A DNA stretch of 64,000 nucleotides from Spinacia oleracea. Taxonomy: Eukaryota; Streptophyta; Magnoliopsida; Caryophyllales; Amaranthaceae. The notes beneath the pieces were generated by a model, which saw only the letters and a program-made list of their open reading frames with translations, searched no databases and had not been told where the DNA came from. The stretch is taken from positions 50,010,719 to 50,074,718 of the forward strand of contig NC_079487.1 in NCBI RefSeq assembly GCF_020520425.1, in the 5' to 3' direction. Made by a program: the position numbers and the translations under genes. Shown here piece after piece: positions 36,101 to 47,175 of this stretch (position 1 is its first letter; every line of letters starts with the position of its first letter).

Positions 36101-38590
36101 CGCGCATATGACGTGTTAGGTGACATGTCACATCTAAATTGGAAACTAGATATTTTCTAACATAATTACAATATTGTTAGAATCAAAGAAAAAGGTAGGA
36201 AACCTTTAATATCCAAATTTGCAAAACATGTCATTATAAATTTTTTGAAAAATATATATTTTGTAGGGACTTGAATAGCTAAAATAACATGTTCACATAC
36301 ATGGGAAAATCTATGATAAAACAAGCTCGCTGCACGAATTAGTTTCTAACAAGATTATGGAGAGACAATCAAGTGGGGTTTTGAAATTTAAATAAAAGCG
36401 CACAATTCAAATCTCATCATTTCTCTAGAAATTCTGACTTTTGCGCCTCGCTTAGTCTTTGATAGGGTTGTGAATTAATTTTTAAAGGTAGATACGAACC
36501 CAAATTTAATAATTTTTTTTGATATGATAAGACTTGAACTCAGTTAGAGTAATTAATTTGTTATAGCCACATCTACAATGATGCAAGGAAGTAGAAAAAT
36601 GAGCAGAGGGAATTATTTTAACATCCAAAAACTAACCTATAATGACGTACCAAAGCTTTATTATCTTAAAATTAGCTTTCATTACTCAACTAAATTTCCC
36701 ATTTTAATGGGTCTCGTTCTTTCTAGCGGGGGAAGAGAGAGAGAATCTTTCACCACAAGCTAAACTCGGATCGCAATGGAACCTTTTTCTTATTTCAATA
36801 ATAAGACATTGAGTAGTAGTAGCTTTTGATGCATTCCCTCAACATCTTTCTTCATTATCTATATGATTAAGACATGCAAGTCTTACTATGTTTTAATTAA
36901 GAGAGGGATGTAGTCGCTTAAGTGAAGCTTTCAAAATGAATAAAGATCCTCATCACTACCCGTGGTCCAACCCGCATGTCTAGAGATTTCCCCACAAGGC
37001 AAAGGATCGCCCACATGGGATGCGTACCGTTGTTATGATTGGCCGTTCGAAGTCTTATCCGGTACAACTAATAAGAACCACAATGCAACGAGAATCTCAC
37101 TCTATCATAAACAAAAAGCTGACCTCACGTCCCCTCTGCATAAAGGAAAGGAAAAGTTTATCCGCTCATAATGATTATAGTGTTTTTTCGGGTTGGAGGT
37201 CAAATAGTAGCCATGTCAAGTCCTCTCCCTCTTACATAGGGAAGAATACTTAACATTATCCATGGAAGAAAGCTTTGAGGAATGAAATGTTTTCATGGAT
37301 AAGAAGGATAGAGAGCCTCCGCCTGCGTTTTCAGATGAGTAAGTGAGCGCTTTTCCTGCTATGAATGAATTTCTTTTCAAGCTTGCTCTTCGGCTTATCG
37401 CTTTATGACAATTCTAGCGTAATCACTAAATCCATTCTTCTTTCATTCCTATGAAAAGAGAAATAGACCTTTCTTTTCATCATTCATATTTGTCATTCAA
37501 TCGCAGTGCACTCTCCACAAAAACGTTAATTCCCGACCTTCCCCAATTATCATTACCTTGAACACCCTCACCTCCCATCACACAAGCAGAGCAAACTTTT
37601 GAAGGTAATTAATATATATTTTTCAACATAAAAGTATATTATTAGATTGTAATTTCTCTTTTTTAATTTTTAACTTACAAGATAAATGAAAAATTATATT
37701 TACTATAAATTTAATAAAAATTCGTTTCCTTTTTTTGTATTGACTGCCTTATTTAAATATTTTCATAGTAGAAATAGGCGTCGATGGTAAATAATTTGAT
37801 GAGTCACGACCTATTTGCTAACGTTGTGGCACCATTAAAAGAGTGACACATAGGATTGTGACACATTTTAATTGTCGTAACTTGCGATCTTTATTTATCA
37901 TAACTTCCTTCCAAATGGAAAATGTTTTCCACCTTGAGAGAGTTATTGGAAAATAGTTTTGCACCCTTTGCCAAACCAAACAATGTAAAATGATTAAAAA
38001 GGGGAAAATGGTTTTCACAACCCAAACCCTCCCTTAATTTTAGTTTTCGTTGTCATACAATGTTGGTTTACTTTGGACTTATTATTAACAGTGTGTTTAA
38101 ATCTTATTTTCTTATACGAATGCATGTTTTCTGCTTAGATTGTTTTCCAGGAGTGCATATTTTGAAATAACTTATTAAGGTTTTCAACATTTTATAGGGT
38201 GCAGATAGCTTGCATGAATCAAGGGATGCTTTAGAAGCTGCAAAATCATTGGCTCAAGCAACTGGTGCTATTGTTGCTGTTACTGGAGCTGTGGATATTA
38301 TCACAGATGGGATACAAGTCATTGGTGCACGCAACGGAGTGCAAATGATGCAAAAGATAACAGCAACGGGGTGTTCTGTCACTGCTTTAATTGCCGCCTT
38401 TGTTGCTGTTGACCCTACTCATGCCTTTGAAGCTACGGTTGCAGCATTATCTGTATTTGGCATTGCCGGTGAGTTGGGTATGCAGGATGCAAAAGGTCCA
38501 GCTTCATTGCGTGTTAACTTGATTGATTCGTTATATGCACTTGATCAAGTGAGTATACTTCAACATGCTAAAATATCCCCGTTATCTTGA
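33137..38590 (+). CDS. THIM: Hydroxyethylthiazole kinase (thiamin salvage), two exons
   Basis: Exons 33137-33589 and 38198-38590; the intron starts GTAGTA, ends TTTATAG and is phase 0. The product is 281 residues, close to the usual ~270. It phosphorylates 4-methyl-5-(2-hydroxyethyl)thiazole with ATP to recycle the thiazole half of thiamin. Seen: NYVSMDLAANTLLAAGASPA at ~38-57 (thiazole-binding region), LYINVGTL at ~75, SWVFDPVAAG at ~103-112, RGNGSE at 133-138, TGAVDIITDG at ~180-189 and TATGC at 206-210, with Cys210 at the catalytic position. There is no obvious transit peptide, so a cytosolic place is likely. The start is the first ATG after a poly-A run and fits the family N-terminus. At 38549 a perfect donor-like GTGAGT occurs inside the last exon; I read through it because the next 13 codons give a plausible C-terminus, but a further exon cannot be excluded. 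The gene converges with the dirigent gene. Confidence 0.88.
33781..34097. mobile_element. Stowaway MITE in the kinase intron
   Basis: 317 bp, with ends CTCCCTCCGTCCCATAATTA and the complement of TAATTTTGGGATGGAGGGAG, flanked by TA at 33779-33780 and 34098-34099. The right end is duplicated: AGGAAGATAATTTTGGGA occurs at about 34036 and again at about 34071. Confidence 0.88.
34440..35800. repeat. Old duplication inside the kinase intron
   Basis: 34490-34740 and 35525-35790 share the same order of words: AATCTTCTGCT(C/T)(A/G)TTGAGC, ACTCTTTATT, AGG(A)ATGAATCTTT-like, AGA(A)GGGATG(T/C)ACA, TTGTAA(G/T)AA(C/T)CAAATG and GGATTATGG. Spacing is about 1.04 kb. Near 35419-35520 the word GTAGTACTRGTAGCA occurs three times. 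Divergence looks high, so this is ancient. Confidence 0.6.
35845..38033. mobile_element. Harbinger-like non-autonomous DNA element in the kinase intron
   Basis: Ends are GGCTCCGTTTGGG and the complement of CCCAAACCCTCCC, flanked by TTA at 35842-35844 and 38034-38036. A 3-bp TTA target and GG...GTTTGG termini fit PIF/Harbinger elements. Subterminal zones on both sides carry GGAAAA(C/T)G and GTGAAAA words. No transposase is seen. The middle (about 36900-37550) differs in composition and may be captured DNA. Terminal match is imperfect, so the family call is moderate. Confidence 0.55.
36900..37550. other. GC-richer island inside the Harbinger-like element, possibly organelle-derived
   Basis: Base composition is more even than the surrounding intron. 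It has no host-like repeat words and no conserved long frame; style and word use recall plant mitochondrial DNA. This is an impression from reading, not a match. Confidence 0.25.
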
Positions 38591-39866
38591 TGCATAAAGG
38601 TATTTATAGTTGGTATTCATTTGGATTATTAGTAAAAAAAATAAGTTTGGAGGTTTTCTATAGGTAACGACCCTTAAGTGACATATGCTTGGTATTGTTG
38701 CAAAGAGTACAAATTTTGGATGGTTTTGATTGATTCTTTTAGTTAGAGTCGCTATGGTTATGTGAATAAACCTCAACCCCAGGGTGATTTTCGAATAGGT
38801 TTCCTATTTTTTTTAACACTAAAATCATGTTGTAGTGATGTTCAGCGTATTATATTTTATCTTACCGTGTATGTTAGTATTCTGATTGTACAGTAAGTTG
38901 ATGCTTAACTGTGATCATATTGGCATTTGTTTGTCAAAAAAAATGATGGCAATATCAACGCAATCTGGCTATGCATTATATTTCCATAGTTTTACTCAAT
39001 ATATCCCCCCCCCTCCTCCCCCTTAATTGGAGTTTTTTAAGAACAAGTCTCAGAGATAAGAAAAGTGGTAAAGAAACTGAAGCTTATGGTGATAGCGAAG
39101 ATAATGATCTTGTTTATGTTGTGACATTTGATCCTCCTTTCTCATGTGTGCTACTAGTGTGATCCCTGTCTTTTAAAGTCGTTGGAAGCTTAATCGGCCG
39201 TCTTATTTAGAAAATTGATCCGGAAGCTTATAGAGGATCCATTCAGATTCAGTTAAGATTTTACTTATCATTTGGTATTATATTTTGATAAATTGATCAT
39301 GGAAGGTTCATGACTTTGAACTATTTTATGTTTCATTGGCCGATCAGCATGTGTTATTATTCATGAAACGTTAGTGGTTCCTTTAGTATTGTTTTTCCCT
39401 TGACAGTTGATTTATCTCAGATTACCAGTATTACAGATAGAAGCCCGATAAATTTATCAGATTCTAGCCTTTTCAAAGTGTTATTCTTCGCCTTCTACAG
39501 GACTTCCAGCAGTTATTAACTTATTACCCTTTCTGTATTTTGGACTTTTCTTTCTTTAAGAATATGTGGCTGTAGAACACTAGAATATGTACCTTTGGAA
39601 CTCTCTTGAACCCTGTCAACAGAAAAAATTTAGGGTGGTGGTGATAGTAGTTGTGTTTTTTGCTATTGACAATTTGACATGGTGGTCAAAATAAAAAAAT
39701 TCAAACATGTGGAATAGATGTATTATATTACATTAGTAGAATGAATTACACACTTTCTTTGACTCTCATTCTTACCATAAAGAGGGGAAAACTAGAGATC
39801 AGAACACATACATAAACCAAAGCATAAATAGATGACCGATGACTTTCAGAATATCCTTTCTTTCTT
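38591..39866. other. Intergenic region between two convergent genes
   Basis: Probably carries the 3' untranslated regions of both the kinase and the dirigent gene. A short C-rich run is at 39006-39020. A 63-codon frame at 38971-39162 has no recognisable motif. Otherwise nothing supported. Confidence 0.5.
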
Positions 39867-40628
39867 TTAGTACTTAAGATGGATGAGAAGCCTGAGCAAT
39901 GCCTCTGCGCCATCAGTAACATGCTGTCCAGATGGTATCAATGGGCGAAGCTCAGCGAACCCACAAGCGTTCTTGAACTTCCCTGTGCCACCTGTCACTG
40001 ATAACCTAGAATAAGGACTTCCAATCCTGTAAATACCATAGAAATTGATGCTGTCCCCATATTCTCCTCCCTCTAGCATAGCAGTGAATGCCATCATCTG
40101 TGTGTTTCCTACAGCAGAACTCGCAACATAAACACCCTGAGCCGTTCCAACTGTCTGTGAACCCAAGTCTGGAGAAGTTGTCAGAATATCTTCAATAACT
40201 GTAATAGTCCCGAATCCAAGGCCTAAACCGTCAGGTAAAAGTTGTGCTGTGTTGATGTTCTTCTGGTTGTTGTTGTTGTTATTATTATTGTTGTTAGATC
40301 CAGCAAAGGCAGTACCGGCCAACCCCGTTCCTAATGGGACGCCATTCATGTTCATGCCAGGCAAGGACCCGTCACTGTTAGGAATGGCCACCCCATTTTT
40401 GGGAGTAAAAAACCCAAGTGGCCTAGCAAAAGGAACCTGCCCACTGTAGATATTCCCAAGAAGCCCCGTGATTGGCCGGGCAGTGGGGTTACTCCCTCCT
40501 AGAATGTCGTGCATGTATAACTCAATCACAGGAGCTTCAGGTGAAGCAACAGCTTTTGCTGTGTGCACAGCTGCTACTGCTAGTAGCAGCATTGAGACAA
40601 ACAACGACATGGATGATTTCCTCAACAT
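39867..40628 (-). CDS. Dirigent protein, long ESB1-like type
   Basis: Single exon, 253 residues. Residues 1-26 form a signal peptide (basic start, LFVSMLLLAVAAVHTA core, likely cleavage after AKA), so the protein enters the secretory pathway and probably works in the cell wall. The N-terminal region has YMHDILGGSNPTARPITGLL (~38-57) and GVPLGTGLAGTAFAG (~96-110), then ten Asn at 112-121, and the dirigent barrel from ~130 to 253 with GLGFGTITVIEDILT, QGVYVASS, MAFTAMLEGGEY, NFYGIYRIG and SVTGGTGKFKNACGFAELRP. The long N-terminal part and ending LLIHLKY match the ESB1/DIR10 and DIR16/18/24-like subgroup, where ESB1 organises lignin at the Casparian strip. The exact member is not identified. Met1 was chosen because it gives the complete signal peptide; Met7 is an alternative. 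Confidence 0.9.
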   Translation of the reverse strand: MLRKSSMSLFVSMLLLAVAAVHTAKAVASPEAPVIELYMHDILGGSNPTARPITGLLGNIYSGQVPFARPLGFFTPKNGVAIPNSDGSLPGMNMNGVPLGTGLAGTAFAGSNNNNNNNNNNQKNINTAQLLPDGLGLGFGTITVIEDILTTSPDLGSQTVGTAQGVYVASSAVGNTQMMAFTAMLEGGEYGDSINFYGIYRIGSPYSRLSVTGGTGKFKNACGFAELRPLIPSGQHVTDGAEALLRLLIHLKY

Positions 40629-40747
40629 GTTTTCCGGACAAGTATGTAGTTGGGCGAGGGGATCTATGAACGCTGGATCGGATGTTCTCTGTAATGTATG
40701 CTTTGAAGGGTTTTGTTTGAGTGAGATGGATACAGAAAGTTGAGATT

Positions 40748-40754
40748 TATATAC
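40748..40754 (-). promoter_or_regulatory. TATA box of the dirigent gene
   Basis: Minus strand TATATAA, about 120 bp upstream of the start codon, a normal spacing for a short plant 5' untranslated region. Confidence 0.6.
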
Positions 40755-40759
40755 AAGAG

Positions 40760-41900
40760 GGTTTATAAGATTATGATGGAGTTGGTAAATTGGTAGTGTA
40801 GTTGTTAAACTTGTATCACAAAAGAATTATCAGATACTATGATAATTAGATGGACTTCGCTGCTGCGGAATATACAGCGCATTTTAGCTCGTACAATCAG
40901 AAGAGTTATTTTGTAAAGAAATGTTGAGGGCCTAAAAATGTCTAGTACAACAAAACCACTCATCTGTATTTTTATTCATAAGAACTACTCAAATTTGGAA
41001 TGAGAGGGAAACGGGTGTTGTTGCCAGTGAACAAAACAAATCTAAAATACGGAGTAGTAATCAACCCCAACAAAAAGAAATAAAAAAGCACAGAAAGATT
41101 GTAACCTAAAACACTGACGATTGGCAAAAGTCAAACTACGGTTGTGCATAGGCGAAAAAACATTTACTTTAATTGATAGAAAATCTAAGAGCATGTACAT
41201 GGTAATGTACGAATGGTGCAGGGGCGTGCACATAAATCATGGTGCATCTGCACTAAAACGCAAAAACTTTAAAACAAGACGCAAAAAACAAAAATAATGC
41301 AAAGAAACGAAAAATGACGTAATAAACTAAATAGAAAGAACATATTAGAGTAAACGAAAAGAACGTTAACTAAAACCTGAAAAGAACAATAATATTAAAA
41401 AAGTCAAAGAAAATGTACAAAAATGAAAAGAAATATTCTCTCTCCTGATAAATTATACAAAGAACAACTATTTTTCAAAAGGAACATCATGTGAAAAATG
41501 CAACAGAAAAACAACAACAAAAAAAAAATCAAATATCGATAAAATTATTAAAAAAATTAAAAAAACGATAAAAAAGTAAAAAAGACCACAAATTAATTAT
41601 ATATAAAACAACAACAACAATTTTTTTTATAAAACACAAAGAAAAAAGAAAAAAACTCAAACTCAAAAAAAAAAAAAGACAACAAATAAAGGAAAAAAGA
41701 ATAAAACACCTGAAAAAGAACACCATTTTCTTTTGCCTTATCAAACAAAAAACATAATGAAAGAGACGAAAAGAACAACAAATCTGTGTTCTTTTATAAG
41801 CTGTATTTGTTATTTTCAAAGCATTTAGTGCTCTAATTATATAAAAAGTTAATAATTTAAAAAGAACAAAAAAACTAATATAAAAAAGAACAAAACACGG
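40760..41900. other. AT-rich intergenic DNA rich in AAAAGAACAA words
   Basis: From about 41270 the sequence is dominated by adenine-rich words such as AAAAGAACA. The same style returns at 51640-52680 and 54680-55350, so this is probably the left part of one interrupted element. No gene is supported. Confidence 0.45.
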
Positions 41901-41904
41901 TTTT

Positions 41905-42440
41905 GATGGACTTAAAAGCAGATCTATGTTCTTTTAAAAATATTTTTATTTTCCCACGCATAAAGTCTTCTATTAAGAAAAGAAGATGAAACGACGTTGA
42001 TTTAATTTGTTGGACTTAAAACCAGATCTATGTTGTTTCTAAAACTGTATTCTAATTAAAAGAAAGAAGATTTAATTGTGTTAATGATGTTAGACTTAAA
42101 ACCAGATCTATGTTGTTTTAGAAAGTGCAATTTGTTCTTTAAATTAAAATTGTGTTCTAATTTATTTATTTTAAAGATAAACTCATTAATGGTTTTGGAC
42201 TTAAAACAAGATCTATGTTCTTTTTAAAACTGTTATTTGTTCTTCTTTTTAAAAGTACGGTAATTGTGTAAAGAGTTAAAATGAGATCTATTTTCTTCTT
42301 AAACGTTGTGTTTGTTCTTTTAGCATAATTTATTCTTTTTATTAAAAAAGTGTTATAATTTAATTAAAAAAAACTTTAATTATGTTAGACTTAAAACGAA
42401 ATTAATGTTCTTTTAAAACGTTTATTTGTTCTTTTAAACT
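41905..42440. repeat. Degenerate minisatellite with GACTTAAAACCAGATCTATG core
   Basis: The core recurs near 41909, 42012, 42092, 42199, 42266 (degenerate) and 42387 (degenerate), each followed by TT(C/G)TTTTTAAAA and often TTTGTTCTT. Spacing is about 70-120 bp. Confidence 0.75.
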
Positions 42441-42483
42441 TAATTATGTTAATAATTCAGTTACGAATAGATTTATTATAAGC

Positions 42484-42502
42484 ATTATTATTATTATTAT
42501 TA

Positions 42503-42540
<38 letters not shown>

Positions 42541-42545
42541 GTTGT
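42484..42545. repeat. (ATT)n microsatellite, left half
   Basis: About 20 ATT/GTT units ending at the Tat LTR. The same type of repeat resumes at 51554, so the retroelement landed inside the microsatellite. Confidence 0.9.
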
Positions 42546-43064
42546 TGTGGGAGTTTTTTCAATGGTTGATGACGAGGAGGTATCCGGTTTCACGTAGAGT
42601 CGAGTTCAGTCCACGTCGGGCGGCTTTCCTGCAAAACAAGAATATTCACGTAGGAATATTCCCTCCCATGCTTAAGTAAGGTTAGGGTTTTAAGGAAGAA
42701 GTTCTTAGTAAAAAGAAAGCATTAACTATATGAACTTGAAGGGTGTTTCTCTGTCTAGGGACTTGTGTCAATTCCTTGTCAATTCCTTGGGAATTGAGTG
42801 TATTTATAGTCTCCCCCTTTTGGGGGAAAACCCTAGGAAGGTTTCACATGATTGGCTAGTTTACCATAATATGACAAGTGTCACTATCATAATATTCTTC
42901 TATGTTGGGCCATGGGCCTTTAAGAGGTTTGTACTCTTATTTCAGCCATACATCATCAAATGCTTACTCCTAAGTGGCTGCCAAATAAGCATTTTGCTTG
43001 CTGAAATGTGCCACATGTCACCCTGTGATTGGGCCACGCAGGCTGGGTATTTTTACCCACATCA
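42546..43064 (-). repeat. 3' LTR of the second Tat element
   Basis: 519 bp, starting TGATGTGGG at 43064 (minus strand). TATA box at 42801-42808 (minus strand). It carries a short duplication of CAATTCCTTG absent from the other LTR. The purine-rich tract GAGGGGCAAA (minus strand) directly borders it at 43065-43074. Confidence 0.88.
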
Positions 43065-43634
43065 TTTGCCCCTCAAGAAGGGTAATAGAGTAAAACAGCT
43101 TGTATAGTGCCCATTCTTGACCAGTGATTTCTCAATCAGGTTTTTGGGACCGAAGAGAGAGCGCCAAGTGGCGACTATTCCAATTCTATCCTCCTATATA
43201 TGTGGAGGAGGGGTAAAAAAATTTATTTTTACTTTCCAAAAATCAACCTCATTGCTTTCTAGAGAGAGAATTTACAGAGAGATTTCGACGAATTCTTTGA
43301 CTCGGCCGATTTCTTAGGACGAGAAAGGATTGTGCGACCCCTCCGTCTCCTTTCTGTGCCGCCTGATTTTGACGCCATTATCTCCGACATTTTTTAAGGT
43401 AATTGCCTAACCATCTCGTCTCTAATCTTATTTACGTCTCTTAGTAATTTTTTCATTACTTTTGTCATTCGTCAATTTTTGCACCGTCCGTTATTTTGGG
43501 CGGTGTTTAAGGTTCTTGAGCCGTTAAGGTTAGAACTTCTGGATATGGTGATCTGATCTGCGCCTCACCAATATCCCTCATTTCTTAAGCCCGTCGTTAA
43601 TTTCGGCCTACCTTTGCGTCTTATGCAGGACACG

Positions 43635-46251
43635 ATGTCGAGGACGAAAAAGACGGCAAACATTGCTGACTTGTGGCTAAGGGGTCAGCAGATGGACCCT
43701 TCTTTCTCAGGGGGGAGATCCATCAGAGTGCCGACGGGGGAAATAAGCCGGACTCCGCCAGGCGAGGCTAAAAGCTCTCGTCAAGGAGTTACATACTTTG
43801 ATGAGTTTTGGATGGAGGAGATGGAAGATGCTGGTCCATCGAGACAACCCGCCGACTCGTTCGAGGAGTCGGAGCAAGATGAGAGCAACGGCGAGGTTGT
43901 GGGTGAAGATGCCGAAGAGGAGGCAGTTGGAGTGACTCAAGTTGTTGCTGGAGGTGTACAGGGGGAGAATGCTCAAATTTCTGCGGATCAGATTGGGGCT
44001 GATCCGAAGTGGTTAAAATGGTTGGAGAAACATGGGGAGAATTATGCCGCTGGCATGAATACCGGCCCTGGTTATGAGATGAGGTTTCTTGAAAGCGAGG
44101 CGTCCACTATTTTTGACGTGGGCCCAGGTTAGTCAAGTGTATGCTGGAGCTTTCAAGAGTGGTTTACGATTTTCAGTCCACCCTTTTGTGGAGGAAGTGT
44201 TGGATGGGTTCGGCATTGGTCTTTGCCAATTGTCCCCCAATTCGTGGACGAACGTACTTGGATACGTTGTTAAGTGTGAGTTGTTGGGCCTAAGGCCGTC
44301 TTTTAATGCTTTTCTAAGTTTGGTGCGTTTTCAGAAGGTAAAGGGAGCCGAAGGTTGGTTCCAATTGGCTAACAAGGGTGAGTATGCTACTACCTTTGAC
44401 AAGCCGTCAAAACATCATTTTTGGAGAATGAGATGGGTGGTGATGTGGACCGCGGACGAGGAGGCGGAGCTGAAGTTTTGCCGTTGGCAGTTGGAGCCCC
44501 GCTTTGCTGGGGGAAATGAGGAGTTGCCGGCCCTGACGGCACAAGAGTGGGATCAGATTGTTGTCCACTTCGAGGCTGAGTCTGTGACGGTGCAGACTAA
44601 GAACTTGCACATCCCTAAATCCTGGCTCCCGTCATGTTCTCAGTTTAAAGATCCAGTGTTTCTGGCAGCGGCTGGTCTAGATCATGGGTTAGACCAAGAT
44701 ATCGAGGCATTACTGCTTATTTGTGTTAGCTATTATTTACTAACTGACAAAGGTATAAATTTTTTTTTGCAGTCGTTGCCATGTCTAAGCTCCCGGCCCA
44801 GGAAAAAGGAGGAATTAGCACCAAAGAGTGGTTGACTCAAATGGTCGACCAGAAGCTGAAGGGGATCGTTGGAGGTGCCCCGGAAAAAGTAAGTTGTTTA
44901 TTTTTTATTAGCTTTGGTATATGGCTCGGCATTTTCCTTTATGTTACCTGTGCTGTTATTGTAGAAGGGCGAGAAGAGTCAGGCCAGCCCCAAGCGCAAG
45001 GCCGAGGACAAGCACGCTTCTACTGCGGGGAAACGTCCCAAGGTTAAGGCGGGAATCAGGCGTCCTAAGAAGGAGGACGTAGCTGAGAGGTCGGCTGATT
45101 CCCCTGTCGAGGTCGTTCCCATGGCCGTGACTCCTCTGCGGCAGCATCCTCTTCCAGAGGGTTCGGTCAAGAAGGGGGACGCCAGAGGAGGAACCGGGCC
45201 CAGCAAGAGGGCTCCTTCGCCTACGCCGGTTGAGATCCTCGATGGTGAGGACGAGCAGCCAATAGCTCGGGCGGCCCAGACTCTGGAGGCGCCTCGTCAC
45301 CGGGTGAGCGATGATCCAGGTAGGTGTTGGATTCTCGAGTTTAGTTGTTTCTTAATTAAGTACTCTTGTAAACTCCCGTCTCTTTTTTGTGCAACTTCTG
45401 GCAGGCAGGCGGCACTGGACGAGGAAATTCGCAACATTCCTCCGTTACGGCAGTTTGGGGCCATGCAGGGGGTTCTCCTGGATGTATGCGTCCAACTTTT
45501 GTTGTCGTTTCGTCTTTGTACTTTGCGGTTATTATCCTCTCTAACTTATATTGTTCTCGCAGCTGTTTATTAAAGCCGAGGGCTTCAAGCGCTGGCGAGC
45601 TGACGTCACCAGTCAGCTTCAGCGGCAGGTTCATCGGGCCACCAATGTCGGCGACTATGCCATGGTGACGGTGGAGAAGGTTCGGCTGGAAATGCAGGAG
45701 ACCATTGAGGCTCAGAGCAAAGAGCTTTCCGTCCTGAGGAGTGACAAGAAGCAGTGCTTGATTAAAATAAATGAACAAGTACTTACTATTGAAACCCTCA
45801 ATGCCGAAGCCCTTTCTGCCCAGTCGTTCCTCCAAGAAGCTGAAGCCAAGGTGAAGGAAGCCGTGGGCCTACGGCAACAGGTGGCTAGCCTTGAGGAGAT
45901 GGTCTCGGCTTCTCAAGCTGAGATTTCTCAAGTCAGGGCTGAGGCTAAGCTGGTCGCGGACGAGACGAGGGAGAGAACTCGCCGAGCATGAGACGCCTAC
46001 ATGGAGGACTTCTCTTTTGCCTAGTTTGAGCGGCAGATTGAGAAGCAAGGTGCCATCATTGCCGCCGAGCGACAAGGTATTCCTCCTCCCGTGTTTGAGG
46101 ATTCTGACGCCGAAAGTGAGGAGGTGAACTCACCGGCCCAGGAGGAGGGAACTTCTACTCAACCAGCCCAAAAGCCTGCTGCCGACGGTCCAGATGGTGT
46201 GGACGCGTCGACCTCTGCCAACTCTGCCGCTGCTCAACCTGCTAGACCCTA
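43635..46251 (+). pseudogene. Antisense spliced gene with a Transposase_28/gypsy-type domain
   Basis: The likely start is ATG 43635 (43614 and 43623 are in frame). An acidic N-terminal exon is followed, after a one-base shift in a T run near 44111-44115, by a domain with FSVHPFVEEVLDGFGIGLCQ and LSPNSWTNVLGYV, then HHFWRMRWVVMW. This is the pattern annotated in plants as putative plant transposon protein or gypsy-type transposase domain. Further exons by GT/AG borders are 44773-44888, 44965-45319, 45405-45483 and 45563-46251; the donor before 44773 is uncertain (perhaps near 44687). The third is Lys/Pro-rich and the last is a long coiled coil (about 45700-45990). Stops at 45989-45991 and 46022-46024 interrupt the last exon, so this is a pseudogene. 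Such antisense genes are recurrent cargo of Tat elements. The function is not known. Confidence 0.7.
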
Positions 46252-46659
46252 ACTCCATTTCTCCTCATCAAAACAAGTTTATATGGCGCCGCGAGCGTCT
46301 ATAATGAATAATTTTTATTCCTGTTTGACACCTAGGGCGTTTGTTTGGATAATTTTTCATTTTTGTTTGGATTTGGCGCTGTTTTGTGCGCAAACAGGTG
46401 GTGATTCGTCACCTTTTTTATGTTTTACGTTTTTATATTGGGACTTTTAAACGCCTTCTCTGTTATGTGTATGTTTTGTGTGTTATTGGACGTCTAGCTT
46501 TGTGCCCCAGAGCAGGTGTTTGTAAGTCTCTGAACAGGACTCCCATGCCCAAGTTTATTTTAGTTGATTGATTGACGCAAGTCAATCAATCAGTATGATT
46601 GCTGCTGAACTTGGGGATGGGGATTGTTGAGTTGTTTTTTGTGTCGGCACGTTTTATAT

Positions 46660-47175
46660 CACGACATATAGGTGTAATCCTATGTGCATTGGATAAATAA
46701 ACGTCTTTTTGAGAAAACGACGGTTGTTTTGGGGGGTTTCCCCCGTCTTAAAATGGAAGCGGCATGTTTTATGCCGCGGCATATAGGTGTAATCCTATGT
46801 GCCTTGAAAAAATAAACGTTCGTTTTGAGAAAACGACGGTTGCTTTGGGGGTTTGCCCCCGTCTTAAAATGGAAGCGGCATGTTTTATGCCGCGTCATAT
46901 AGGTGTAATCCCATGTGCCTTGAAAAACTAAACGTTCGTTTTGAGAAAACGACGGTTGTTTTGGGGGTTTGCCCCGTCTTAAAATGGAAGGACATGTTTT
47001 ATGCCGCGGCATATAGGAGTAATCCTATGTGCCTTGGAAAATAAACGTTCGTTTTGAGAAAACGATGGTTGTTTTGGGGGTTGCCCCGTCTTAAAATGGA
47101 AGCGGCGTGTTTTATGTCGCGGCATATAGGAATAATCCTATGTGCCTTGGAAAAATAAACGTTCGTTTTGAGATA
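46660..47175. repeat. Tandem array, period about 113-116 bp, ~4.5 copies
   Basis: GAGAAAACGACGGTTG or a close variant starts at 46711, 46827, 46943 and 47056, with a last partial copy at 47170. Each unit contains GGAAGCGGCATGTTTTATGC, a CGGCATATAGG word and TAAACGTTCGTTTT. It lies between the antisense gene and integrase of the second Tat element. Confidence 0.88.

Noticed and set aside
38971..39162. 63-codon frame downstream of the kinase as a possible extra exon
   Set aside because: No splice acceptor in a fitting phase and no similarity to the kinase C-terminus.
41529..41819. 96-codon Phe/Leu-rich minus frame resembling a membrane protein
   Set aside because: Arises from poly-A-rich DNA; hydrophobic Phe runs are translations of AAA on the opposite strand.
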